NCBI GenBank assembly: GCA_031266805.1
Contig: JAISAH010000042.1
Location: 1-34,925, forward strand
DNA length: 34,925 bases
Direction of reading: 5' to 3'
Source: Gracilibacteraceae bacterium
GTDB taxonomy: Bacteria; Bacillota; Desulfitobacteriia; Desulfitobacteriales; Syntrophobotulaceae
Positions within the stretch are counted from its first letter, which is position 1; each line of letters begins with the position of its first letter. The notes below the pieces were generated by a model that was not told where the DNA came from, did not search any database, and saw only the letters and a list, made by a program, of their open reading frames with translations. Below are positions 7,932-16,222 of this stretch, in pieces. The translations under genes and the position numbers were made by a program.

Positions 7932-8309
7932 TTACAAATACTCGTCCTGCGACATCACTTCCTCCACAGGCACGAGGCATACGGCTACGCCATCATCCTC
8001 GTTTTCCTCATCGTCACAGAGGAGCGCGCAGCTGCCGTCGCGTTCAAATAACAGCGTCTTTGCCTTAAAACGCTCTGCGGCATTGCCGTTTGCGCAGTCA
8101 TTCAGCAATTTCTCAATGATTGCAAGTTTTTGGACTTTTGTCGCTTCAAAGTCAGAAATCGCCTTTTCCTGTTCAGCGGTTACTCCATCTTTTTCATAAT
8201 ACGCCTTGAGTTTGACTGTGACATTAACGATTTTACCGAACATTGGCATATCAACAGCGGTTTTCCACCCTGTGTTAAAAATCAGTTCGCCATATACGGA
8301 GTTTTTCAT
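7932..8309 (-). CDS. Probable immunity protein for the HNH toxin
   Basis: A 125-residue acidic protein with no signal peptide. Its start overlaps the stop of the HNH toxin gene by four bases (ATGA), the usual layout of a toxin and its immunity protein. The N-terminus (VYGELIFNTGWKTAVDMPMFGKIVNVTVKLKAY) and the C-terminal acidic block (LLCDDEENEDDGVAVCLVPVE) recall small immunity-like families that keep polymorphic toxins in check; I believe it is close to the DUF6985/DUF2004-like group but cannot confirm. It would bind and block the nuclease in the producer cell. The last gene of the long operon. Confidence 0.65.
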   Translation of the reverse strand: MKNSVYGELIFNTGWKTAVDMPMFGKIVNVTVKLKAYYEKDGVTAEQEKAISDFEATKVQKLAIIEKLLNDCANGNAAERFKAKTLLFERDGSCALLCDDEENEDDGVAVCLVPVEEVMSQDEYL

Positions 8310-8893
8310 ATTCCGCCATCCTCTTTCTTCGCTTCAGATATTCCCCCGCTGTGCGGTATATTGCTATGAACTTCGCTCGCTGTTTTTTGCATAGTTTTCA
8401 TATCTTTGCACTCATGCCAAGTATAACGGTTTTCTTTTCGCCATTTTGCGACTTCTTCCGGCGAACACTCCTTTTGCGACGCCAACTCAATATCGGCTTT
8501 ATCAAAGTTGTCGGTTCGGGCGCTGGAGAACTCTTCTATTTCAACTGTACCCTTGCTGACGTCTCTAAAATCTGGCTCGCCATCCGTGTAGTTGATCCCG
8601 TCAATTCCGTATTTATCAAGAGTCTCGCCCCATGTTTTGCTGTCAGGATTTACTTTTCCTGGAATATAGTCGCGGTCAGGATGCCACTTAGAATCCCCGC
8701 GCGCGCTATCCCAATGCCCGTTATAGCCCTCTCGCGGACAATTTTTCATTTTTCCGTCTCCTGTTTCGAGCGGTTTATCGTACTCGCTCATCGGTTTATC
8801 AAAAATCTTGTTTTCAGCCGCCCGACCGAGAGGGCTTTCGGCAAAACGCTTGGTGGTGATTTCAGTTACTTCCTTATTACGAGCAAAATCCAT
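8306..8893 (-). CDS. Toxin: shared leader plus HNH (WHH-like) nuclease domain
   Basis: A 195-residue protein. Residues 1-42 (KRFAESPLGRAAENKIFDKP at the core) are nearly the same as the leader of the metallopeptidase toxin two genes upstream. The rest is a nuclease domain: GYNGHWDSARGDSKWHPD, then YTWHECKDMKTMQ (about 156-168) and VHSNIPHSGG (about 175-184), the pattern of the HNH/endonuclease VII superfamily toxins with a conserved Trp-His-(His/Glu) core (WHH/GH-E group). Such domains cut DNA in rival cells. ATG 8893 is chosen because this puts the leader at the N-terminus as in the paralogue; AAGGAG lies 12 bases upstream, slightly far. Followed by its immunity gene with ATGA overlap. Confidence 0.8.
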   Translation of the reverse strand: MDFARNKEVTEITTKRFAESPLGRAAENKIFDKPMSEYDKPLETGDGKMKNCPREGYNGHWDSARGDSKWHPDRDYIPGKVNPDSKTWGETLDKYGIDGINYTDGEPDFRDVSKGTVEIEEFSSARTDNFDKADIELASQKECSPEEVAKWRKENRYTWHECKDMKTMQKTASEVHSNIPHSGGISEAKKEDGGI

Positions 8894-8933
8894 TATTTTA
8901 TATTTCTCCTTACCGTAGAAATGAAACCCATAT

Positions 8934-9221
8934 TCAGCGCAGCGGCGCACGCAGCGCGGCCGCGGCTGTTTCGCCTTCTCTCAGCAGCCAATCATAACTG
9001 ATAAGGATCCCGATGTCAGCCATGTTTTTGTTATCACGCAGCCATTGCGGGGTTATTCCGTGCAGAGAGAACTCGCCGACCTCGCCATGCTCGATCCAGT
9101 CGTTGAGCAGCTTCGCCGATTCAGGAAAAAACCGCTCGCTTTTTCTGATGATTTCCGGTATTTGCGCTTCCGGACAGTCGCTTGCGCGCAAACAGGCCTG
9201 TAATTTTTCGCTGTCAATCAT
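8934..9221 (-). CDS. Probable immunity protein for the metallopeptidase toxin
   Basis: A 95-residue protein (start MIDSEKLQACLRASDCPEAQ) that begins two bases after the stop of the metallopeptidase toxin gene. I do not recognise the family. It is helical in the first half, with LHGITPQWLRDNKNM in the middle, and shows no membrane segment. Position, size and coupling point to immunity. I chose ATG 9221, because GGGAGGGG stands just upstream; longer in-frame starts at 9233 and beyond would lie inside that site or the toxin gene. Confidence 0.55.
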   Translation of the reverse strand: MIDSEKLQACLRASDCPEAQIPEIIRKSERFFPESAKLLNDWIEHGEVGEFSLHGITPQWLRDNKNMADIGILISYDWLLREGETAAAALRAPLR

Positions 9222-9222
9222 T

Positions 9223-9915
9223 TTATCCCCTCCCATTGGCTTCAAGCCGAAGCGCCGAAGCTATTCCTTCGCCAAAATGCCGCGCGTCCGCTTCCAGCGG
9301 ATTATAGAAATATCCCTCCGGATCAAAACAGTTGCTGCCTGACGACGCGTAGGTTTCAGTAGCGGAAATCCAAGCGGCAATAACCGAATTGCTGACGACC
9401 CCGCAAATGTTTCCGAGTATGACATCAGTCTGAAACTGGTGCCGCGATTCGTGCGCTATCGCATCGATACCGAGCAGTATCAATTTTGGATCATCCAAAA
9501 GTCCCTTATGCAAGTGGATAACGCCGTCGCCGAGATTATAACCAACCCCGCCGGGTTCAGTGATATCATACCTGACGCCTTTGTTTTTTATGCCGAGTTC
9601 TTTGGCTATATCGCGCTGATAGGCTCCAAATATCTTTTTACGCTCACTGGCGCTGAGTCCGCCCCATTCGGCCTGGATTTTTTCTGTGAAGCGCTTCCTG
9701 ACTATTTCTATACATTTAGCTAATTTATACTCCTTGATGTCGATAGCGTCTGTTGTTTCATTTTTCGATTCCATTGCCGCCAGTCCGAGCGGTTTACCGT
9801 ACTCGCTCGCCGGCTTATCAAAAATCTTGTGTTCAGCCGCTTGGCCGAGAGGGCTTTCGGCAAAACGCTTATTAACGGTGGTCTCGCGGACTTCCTCTTT
9901 ATGAGTAAAATCCAT
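9223..9915 (-). CDS. Toxin: shared leader plus HExxH metallopeptidase domain
   Basis: A 230-residue protein. Residues 1-43 carry the same leader as the HNH toxin (31 of 42 aligned residues identical by my count). The rest looks like a zincin toxin domain: IDAIAHESRHQFQ (HESRH about 153-157) fits HExxH, two zinc ligands and the catalytic Glu, and NPLEADARHFGE (about 206-217) has the downstream acidic residue expected as third ligand. This resembles the Tox-MPTase families of polymorphic toxins. No signal peptide. The ATG at 9915 shares one base with the stop of the HerA-type gene (TAATG) and is preceded by AAGGGGGTGG, so its translation is tied to that of the ATPase. Substrate unknown. Confidence 0.78.
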   Translation of the reverse strand: MDFTHKEEVRETTVNKRFAESPLGQAAEHKIFDKPASEYGKPLGLAAMESKNETTDAIDIKEYKLAKCIEIVRKRFTEKIQAEWGGLSASERKKIFGAYQRDIAKELGIKNKGVRYDITEPGGVGYNLGDGVIHLHKGLLDDPKLILLGIDAIAHESRHQFQTDVILGNICGVVSNSVIAAWISATETYASSGSNCFDPEGYFYNPLEADARHFGEGIASALRLEANGRG

Positions 9916-12900
9916 TATTTGCCACCCCCTTCTTTCTTCATTATGCGCCATTTTTTGGATTCCGGGACAAGCCCGGAATGACTGGATCTTAGGCGCCTCC
10001 TTTCCCTCGCGGCGTCGACCCATTGCTTGTATATCCGCTCGCGTGCTTCTTCTTTTCCCGGACCGGCGCTGAAATCTTTCATCAGGCAATGCGTGAGCGC
10101 CAGCGTCACTTCATCCGAAAACCCCGGCACAAGCAGCCTGATGGCAGCCGAAACTCCGCCTGTAACTTCGTCGTTATCCATGGATTCGGCGACGATATTT
10201 TCAATTTTCGCGGCAAGTCCCAATAATTGTCCGATATATTTCGCCAATACACCAAATTTTTCCTCTCGCCAGACGGAAACACGGCCGTCCGCCTCATACT
10301 CGCCGGCGCAGCGCTCAATAAAATCTCTCTGTTTGAACGTCAGTTTCAGATATTTCAGCGATCTTCTTATTTCGGTTATATCAAAATCCAAACGCTCGTT
10401 CACGCGGCCCTGGATCAGCAGATGCAGTATCTGCCGCGTCGCCTCAGCCGCGTCAAAACCTACTGTCTCGCCGCTAAAAATAAAGACCTTTTCCTCAATA
10501 CCGCTCTTGTTGATCTTGACGAGTACCGGCTCGACCCAGTCGTTCTGGTACACGGCGGCGACGCCGCGTTCCAATTTGGCCAGCTCCTTTATCTGCTCTT
10601 CATTGAGACTTGCCGCCAGTCCGACCGTTTCGCGGTCGCTTTGCTCCGGCAGACGCAGGATGATTTTTGTGTTCGTGTTGCGGATAACAGACATATCCAG
10701 AAGCCCCGGCGACTGGTCGGCGATGATAAAACCTTCCCCGTAGGTGCGCATTTCGGCGATGGAGTTCGCGAGCAGTTCCACCGATTTTCCCAGCAGATTC
10801 GACCCCTCGGCGGACTGCTCCGTAGAAGTGCGTTTTAAGAGATTATGTGCCTCCTCCAGCACCGTGATATGCGCGAGCGGGCTGTTGGCCTTGCCGGAAG
10901 TCATACGGTATTCGTTTAACTTCATGACGAGCAGCCCCATGATCAGCGACTTCGTTTCCGTCGAGCCGACGCGGCTCAGATCCACTATGACGCTTTTGTC
11001 AAACAAATCCGCGTCCGTCAGGTCGTCCTGGCAGAAAATCAGGCTGTTCAGCCCGTTCGTCAGCGAGCGGACGCGGGTGCAAAGCGCGCCGGAATAATCG
11101 CCCTTGCTGTCCGCGGAGTATTTGGAATCGCTGATGACCGTCTCGATCTGCTCCAGTAAATCAGCAAAGTTCGGGAAGACCTCTCCCTCGGAATTTTTCG
11201 AGGTGCTTATAATCCATCCCACCGCGGTATAGGCGCGTTCCATCGCTTCTTTCAGTATCGCGGGCATGGCGGCGTACATCGGCCAGCAGACGTTGAAAAT
11301 CTCAACGAGTCTGTCCAGATGCTCCAGAACGTGGATGTCGGCGGGAAAACGGAACGGGTTTATCCTGAGCAGCTCTGATTTCTTCGGGTTGGTCCCATAC
11401 ACCGACACATCGGCGAACTGGCCGAACACGTTCTTGTATTCACCCTTCGCGGGTTCGACCGCCAAAAACGGCGTGTGATAAAACTTTCTAAGCTGATTGA
11501 GGATTTCATATACGGCGTTGCTTTTGCCGGAACCGGTGGAACCGGTTATGAATGTGTGCATGGTGAGCGAGTCCTGGTCCAGGCGCGCTTCCACGCCTGT
11601 CGAACCGCCCATGCTGAATACGTCGCCGAGGACAAATCCGCCGGCGCTCTGATTGTATTTGACCACCTCTTTCCCGAAATCGGCGTGTTCGATCACCGGG
11701 AAACCGCAGACCGATTTGCGCGGAAGCCCCATTTGAATGGCGAGTTCGTTGCCGCTGACCAGCGAGGCCGCCATGACGGGCACGACCGCCGATTCTGAGC
11801 GGTATTCAAATACCGGATGGATAAAATTGGTAATATATTCTCGCAACAGGGGGAGTTTTTCCGCGTTTTTGCGTCCCCAATGGTTGATCGCGGAAATCTC
11901 TACGCCGGATTTTTCGCCTTTCATCAGGGCTTTATAAGTTCCCGCCGCCATTTCCGCCGTTTCCTGGCTGTCGGAGAGGAAATAAGCGGCGCATTCCCAC
12001 ATGCCCAGGCTCTCGCACTCGTCGATCCGCTTCAGCTGCAGGTCAATGCGCTCCAGAATGTTTACGAGGGTCTTGTTCTGCATCGTCAGCTGCATATTGT
12101 CGGACGTGCCGGTGGTTGATCCTTTGGTCCGCGTGAAGTTTTCATTTGTGCTTTCATTGGTGCTGTCACTGGTGCTGTCACTGGTGCTGTCAGATTCGCT
12201 GTCAGATCTGCCGTGTGTTTCGCTATGGGATGTCCCCATGGTCTTTGTTGAGGGATTGACGGCAATCAAGGCAATGTTTCCCGCCGCGACAGCGCCCGCG
12301 GCGACAAGGCTCGCTCCGCCCGTCAGCGGCGCGGTGATGAGACTCGCGGCCGTAAGCACAGCGGCGCCGGCTCCCTTGGCGATTAAGGCGGCGGTATCTT
12401 TTTTCGATACGGATTGATTCTCGCCTGTTCCTTGTGAATAGTTTGTTGATTTGCTTGTTGATCTGCTTGTTGATTTGCTTGTCGAGTGTGACGTCCCTGT
12501 CACCGTTCCTTTTGAAAGAGCGTCAGAAAGACTCCTCGCCTCATTCGTGCCGTAACTCAGCTGCAGATTGGCAAACGGCGACAACTGCGTATAGATGCTC
12601 TCGTAGGCGCGGCGGGTTTCCGAGAGCTGCTCCGCCGGCGTGCTTTTGGCCAGGACGACAGCGGTGTATTCCTGCCCCTGCATGGCGAGGGCGAGCTTTT
12701 CCAGCCCTTGAATGAATTTCGCGTTATCCTTGAATTCCTCATCCTTATTCTTGGCGACGCAGGAAACGGACGCTATATTTTTCGCCTTGATACCGGCGAG
12801 AAACTTCTCGGCGTCGGAATCAAGCAGGTCGCCGGTCTTTACGCCGGGGAACTGCCCGCACAGCGCGTTTTTCAGGGTGTTCTTGAGGGAGCTAGTCGTG

Positions 12901-13307
12901 CGCTTTTCGTCAAACGAGCGAACACCCATATAAAAATCTGTTTTTTGCCCGTCGCTGTCAGCGATGATGAATACGCCGCAGTTCAGGTTCTGCACCGAAT
13001 TGAAAACAGAAGCGAACTTATAAGTGGAATATTCATCATTTTGATAAACCATCTCGTTTATCTTAAACAGACGGATATCCTCTATTCGTTTCAGCTTGTC
13101 ATCCAAGGGAATTATTGCCAAATCAGTCAGCTTTGTCAGGTAGTTCTTGAGGATGACGTCGTCCACAAGGACGCTTGATTCGGCCAGCTGGTTTTTAAGA
13201 GCGGCGTAATCCGGCACATAGCTTTTAGGCCTGTTGAATCCCGCCGGGCCTGCTGGCATGACGCTCCGCTCATCCTTTCCCGCCGAAACGCCGGGAAAAT
13301 CACTCAT
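9915..13307 (-). CDS. HerA-type AAA ATPase with S/T-rich tracts and hydrophobic segment
   Basis: A 1130-residue protein of the HerA/FtsK superfamily (DUF87-like). The C-terminal half is the motor: Walker A FITGSTGSGKSN near 585-596, VEPAKGEYK, Walker B ITVLEEAHNLL near 808-818, and GFIIADQSPGLLD near 860, then LRLPEQSDRE. Such motors pump DNA or protein through a hexameric ring. The N-terminal half has an alpha/beta region, then two low-complexity tracts of Ser-Thr repeats (about 262-290 and 355-395) flanking an Ala/Gly hydrophobic stretch (about 300-345) that could enter a membrane. Start is ATG 13307 (MSDFPGVSAG) after AAGGAGGG, overlapping the previous gene by 4 bases. The last 15 residues are encoded by a dispersed palindromic repeat, so the native C-terminus may have been altered. 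Because toxins follow without a gap, export of toxins is my inference. Confidence 0.85.
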   Translation of the reverse strand: MSDFPGVSAGKDERSVMPAGPAGFNRPKSYVPDYAALKNQLAESSVLVDDVILKNYLTKLTDLAIIPLDDKLKRIEDIRLFKINEMVYQNDEYSTYKFASVFNSVQNLNCGVFIIADSDGQKTDFYMGVRSFDEKRTTSSLKNTLKNALCGQFPGVKTGDLLDSDAEKFLAGIKAKNIASVSCVAKNKDEEFKDNAKFIQGLEKLALAMQGQEYTAVVLAKSTPAEQLSETRRAYESIYTQLSPFANLQLSYGTNEARSLSDALSKGTVTGTSHSTSKSTSRSTSKSTNYSQGTGENQSVSKKDTAALIAKGAGAAVLTAASLITAPLTGGASLVAAGAVAAGNIALIAVNPSTKTMGTSHSETHGRSDSESDSTSDSTSDSTNESTNENFTRTKGSTTGTSDNMQLTMQNKTLVNILERIDLQLKRIDECESLGMWECAAYFLSDSQETAEMAAGTYKALMKGEKSGVEISAINHWGRKNAEKLPLLREYITNFIHPVFEYRSESAVVPVMAASLVSGNELAIQMGLPRKSVCGFPVIEHADFGKEVVKYNQSAGGFVLGDVFSMGGSTGVEARLDQDSLTMHTFITGSTGSGKSNAVYEILNQLRKFYHTPFLAVEPAKGEYKNVFGQFADVSVYGTNPKKSELLRINPFRFPADIHVLEHLDRLVEIFNVCWPMYAAMPAILKEAMERAYTAVGWIISTSKNSEGEVFPNFADLLEQIETVISDSKYSADSKGDYSGALCTRVRSLTNGLNSLIFCQDDLTDADLFDKSVIVDLSRVGSTETKSLIMGLLVMKLNEYRMTSGKANSPLAHITVLEEAHNLLKRTSTEQSAEGSNLLGKSVELLANSIAEMRTYGEGFIIADQSPGLLDMSVIRNTNTKIILRLPEQSDRETVGLAASLNEEQIKELAKLERGVAAVYQNDWVEPVLVKINKSGIEEKVFIFSGETVGFDAAEATRQILHLLIQGRVNERLDFDITEIRRSLKYLKLTFKQRDFIERCAGEYEADGRVSVWREEKFGVLAKYIGQLLGLAAKIENIVAESMDNDEVTGGVSAAIRLLVPGFSDEVTLALTHCLMKDFSAGPGKEEARERIYKQWVDAARERRRLRSSHSGLVPESKKWRIMKKEGGGK
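9956..9985. repeat. Dispersed palindromic repeat inside the HerA-type gene
   Basis: The palindrome ATTCCGGGACAAGCCCGGAAT core (9959-9979) with flanking TGG and GACTGG is the same element as at 3643, 23284 and 34066. Here it lies within the coding region and encodes the residues SHSGLVPESKKW near the end of the ATPase. Confidence 0.85.
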
Positions 13308-13897
13308 CTTAACCCTCCTTGCGTCGCGACGGCGACGGCGACCCCGCCCACGACGGCGCCCGTTGCCGCGCCTATCGGCACGGCAGCGGCGCTCGCGACA
13401 CACACGGCGATCACCCCTCCGGCGATTGCGCCGGCAGCGGCGCCGACGCCAATTTTAGCGCCGCGATATGATCCGTGCCGCTGGTCATAACGCTTCTGCT
13501 CCTGATAGCTTCTCCCAGGCTCTTCACCCGGCGTATCCAGCCCGGAGCGCTTACCGCCAGGCGGCTTGCCGTCTGGCGGCGCCGTGTTCGCGCGCGCGGG
13601 GTCAACCGGACGCAGATACCTCACCACTTCTTTGAGGTGGTCTAACCGCTCTGGCGAGAAATTGCCAACGACTTGAACCATGAGTTTGTCCATATAATCG
13701 TCGTTCCACTCCGACTTGTCAGACTTGAGTTCGCGTCCGTCGTGCTGATCATACAGACCGGACACAGCGGCGAGACGGCTCATCTCGTCAAACTCGGCGA
13801 ACGTCGGGTCTACGAGCAGACTGTCTTTCATCATAATGTGAATACCCATAACATTGCCCGCCGAAACCGCGTTTCTGAAAGCGTTAGTAACAGCCAT
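13304..13897 (-). CDS. Conserved protein with C-terminal glycine-zipper membrane segment
   Basis: A 197-residue protein of unknown function. Residues 1-100 form a soluble helical domain (VTNAFRNAVSAGNVMGIHIM, DSLLVDPTFAEFDEM, LYDQHDGRE) of a kind I have the impression of seeing in Firmicutes near secretion or toxin genes. A Pro/Gly/charged linker follows (about 101-145). The C-terminal 50 residues (GAAAGAIAGGVIAV and IGAATGAVVGGVAVAV) are two glycine-zipper segments likely to pack in a membrane as helical hairpins. It overlaps the ATPase gene by 4 bases (ATGA) and starts 14 bases after the GTPase stop, with AAGGAGG. The tight coupling suggests a membrane anchor or pore for the HerA-type motor; this is inference. 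Confidence 0.65.
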   Translation of the reverse strand: MAVTNAFRNAVSAGNVMGIHIMMKDSLLVDPTFAEFDEMSRLAAVSGLYDQHDGRELKSDKSEWNDDYMDKLMVQVVGNFSPERLDHLKEVVRYLRPVDPARANTAPPDGKPPGGKRSGLDTPGEEPGRSYQEQKRYDQRHGSYRGAKIGVGAAAGAIAGGVIAVCVASAAAVPIGAATGAVVGGVAVAVATQGGLR

Positions 13898-13911
13898 TGA
13901 TAATAACCTCC

Positions 13912-16200
13912 TTAAATTTCAAGTATGGATTCCATTTTGAGCTGAATTTGTTCCAGCCATTCCAGCCTGCGCTCGGATTCTTTAACGCGAATTTCCGCGT
14001 TCTTCTTGTCGGTGGCGCAGTTATTGAGTTCGTCGAGCTTCCCTTTGAGTATAGTGTCAAGCTGCTCGAATTCCTCGTTAAAACGCTCGGCAATATGCTC
14101 TGATTGTTTGAGCGCGTACTTATAAGCAGCATTGCCATTGGCGTACAGTCCTTGCTGAATCGGCTGGAAGAATTCTTGCGCAAATTCACTGCCGCTGATG
14201 TATTGGACAGTTTGATACTTTGTCCGGAAATAGCCTTTCTCTTGGGGCCATGTCCACGGTTTAAACCACCTTTTGTCCGTGTTCCTCATCCATTCCTCGC
14301 CGCTCTCGACTTTTTTCGTTTTTATCAGGTCCCGCGTAGAAAAATTCTCCGAAGTCACACTGCCGCTCATGAATTTCAGCGGGTCAATTTTCACTCCGGT
14401 GATTGCGCCAACGTTAATTTCCTCGGTCAGCGACGCGAGTTTTTGTTTGTAAGCGTCAAGCAAAGCGTTACCGGTGTTCTCAAGCTCGACCCTGATGGCT
14501 GCGTCAAGCGCGATCTCAAATTGGGGTTCGAGAGCCTTGGCGAACTTGCCGAGCTGCCCTGCTTCTTCCTCGGCGGCCTCAACATCAAGTTCCACATCAT
14601 ATTCGTAAATGCGATTGCGGATACGGCCTTGAAATGTTTCAATAATTTTTTCGACTGTCGCTTTGGCACCGTCATTGACCTTGGCGACAGCGCCAGCAAC
14701 CGCGTCTTTGAACTTCGCGGCGTCGCGGATGTCGCCCATCTTCCGGCGTATGCCTGCGATCTGTTCAACGATTTTCGCGTTCTCATCGCGGTTTTTGGCG
14801 ACATCTCGCTTGGTTTCCTCGAAACAGCCGACCTCTTCCAGTCTCTTCATAAACGTGTCCACGATATTCTTGATTTTCGCTGTTTTCGCGTATTTCTGCA
14901 CATACTGCCGTATCGCCGCCTCAATAGACACAACGCCTGTGTGAATCAAGGCGGTATCGGGATTTTCGATATCGTTGCCGTCCCATTTCCGCGCCGCCGC
15001 GCCAAGCTGTTCGCTTATTTCACCGCGTACACTTTTCGGGAGAGAAGCGTGTTTTTCAAAGTGCAAATTCTCGCTGCGGTTTAATTTCCTGATTCTGGTT
15101 TCGGTCTCGTCAATATCTTCTTCATCTATTTCGGCGCAGTTCTTCTTCATAAGCCGGATATTCAGCGCGGGCAGCGCCGCCGCTGGGAACAGGTTCGGAT
15201 TCGCGACTCCGTGGTCTTTAAGGTATGAACGGACACGTTCTAAAGTCTCATTCAAATCACCGTCCTCTTTATTGCGGCCATCCAGTTTGTTGACGACAAA
15301 TATGAATCTATCTTTTGATTGCTTGCCGCCGACCTTCATACTATCGGCGACACGAGCGAGGAGTTTATTGTCGTCGTCGGTCCCAAATTCACTGGTCATG
15401 ATGTAAAGCACCAGAGCCTTTGAAGATTTTGCCAGGAGTTCGCTTTGTACTTTTTCGTGTTGCCGATCACGGGAGTTGTTCGGGCCGGGCGTGTCTATAA
15501 GCACAAGGGAGACGTCTTCTGACATTACGAAGGGTATATTTCCAGCCGCCGCAATAGTTGACACATTTTCATCAGCATTCAGGCGCTCCATCGTCGGACG
15601 CGTCAGATTCTCATACGTTTCGACCAGACGTCCGTCTTTATCATAGACTTCCGCCTTAAAAGGCACATCCTCTCGCGAACAGTCTTTGATCCGCGTAATG
15701 ATGGCTGTACAGGCCTCTTGCTTTGACGGCATGAGTTTTGTGCCGAGCATAGCGTTAATAAGCGTCGATTTTCCCGCGCTCATCGTGGCCACGACACAGA
15801 CTTCAAAGTCGCTGCTTCTGGCGAGTTCAAACGCCTTGATTATCGCTTCGTCCCGCAGTTCTTCAAACGGGCCTCCTTGAACTTCCTGGAAAATTTCGGC
15901 AATAAGACCTTCTTTGTCAGAGGTTTCTTTGGCGGGAATATGGTTCAGTTTGGCGGAGGTCTCGCGGAAAATGCCGGTCAAATCCTCGAAATCAAGTACA
16001 GTCCCGTGGAATGTAATATCAAAGTCGATGTCATTGCATTCTTTTTTGAGAAGCCGCGGAAGTTCCTCCACCCATTCCTGCAAGCGGGAACCGTGGGGCA
16101 TCTTCCTGCCGATCTCACTGTTTTCCTTCAAGCCCTTGCCGTCAATCGTGATCTCGGTTTCAAGTTTATACGGATTATACTTAATGAACACCTTTTTCAT
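13912..16200 (-). CDS. Dynamin-like GTPase, long form
   Basis: A 762-residue protein with a dynamin-type G domain: G1 MSAGKSTLINAMLG near 140-153, G3 DTPGPNNSRD near 233, G4 NKLDGR near 301. Residues 1-100 form a conserved N-terminal part (MKKVFIKYNPYKLETEI). After the G domain come long helices and acidic coiled coil (about 490-640), a Trp-rich patch (RWFKPWTWPQEKGYF, about 665-680) that could touch membranes, and a final helical region ending ERRLEWLEQIQLKMESILEI. Bacterial dynamin-like proteins reshape or fuse membranes, often as pairs from adjacent genes. I chose ATG 16200, with GGAGG eight bases upstream; the open frame reaches further into the upstream paralogue, but that part is a shadow. 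Confidence 0.85.
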   Translation of the reverse strand: MKKVFIKYNPYKLETEITIDGKGLKENSEIGRKMPHGSRLQEWVEELPRLLKKECNDIDFDITFHGTVLDFEDLTGIFRETSAKLNHIPAKETSDKEGLIAEIFQEVQGGPFEELRDEAIIKAFELARSSDFEVCVVATMSAGKSTLINAMLGTKLMPSKQEACTAIITRIKDCSREDVPFKAEVYDKDGRLVETYENLTRPTMERLNADENVSTIAAAGNIPFVMSEDVSLVLIDTPGPNNSRDRQHEKVQSELLAKSSKALVLYIMTSEFGTDDDNKLLARVADSMKVGGKQSKDRFIFVVNKLDGRNKEDGDLNETLERVRSYLKDHGVANPNLFPAAALPALNIRLMKKNCAEIDEEDIDETETRIRKLNRSENLHFEKHASLPKSVRGEISEQLGAAARKWDGNDIENPDTALIHTGVVSIEAAIRQYVQKYAKTAKIKNIVDTFMKRLEEVGCFEETKRDVAKNRDENAKIVEQIAGIRRKMGDIRDAAKFKDAVAGAVAKVNDGAKATVEKIIETFQGRIRNRIYEYDVELDVEAAEEEAGQLGKFAKALEPQFEIALDAAIRVELENTGNALLDAYKQKLASLTEEINVGAITGVKIDPLKFMSGSVTSENFSTRDLIKTKKVESGEEWMRNTDKRWFKPWTWPQEKGYFRTKYQTVQYISGSEFAQEFFQPIQQGLYANGNAAYKYALKQSEHIAERFNEEFEQLDTILKGKLDELNNCATDKKNAEIRVKESERRLEWLEQIQLKMESILEI

Positions 16201-16222
16201 CGTCGGTTCCTCCAAATAGTAT

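Noticed and set aside
13308-13403. N-terminal extension of the HerA-type ATPase (Arg-rich)
   Set aside because: It is a shadow of the glycine-zipper gene in another frame; ATG 13307 has a strong ribosome site.
9990-13458. Many plus-strand frames opposite the HerA-type gene
   Set aside because: Shadows without ribosome sites; the minus strand has clear motifs.
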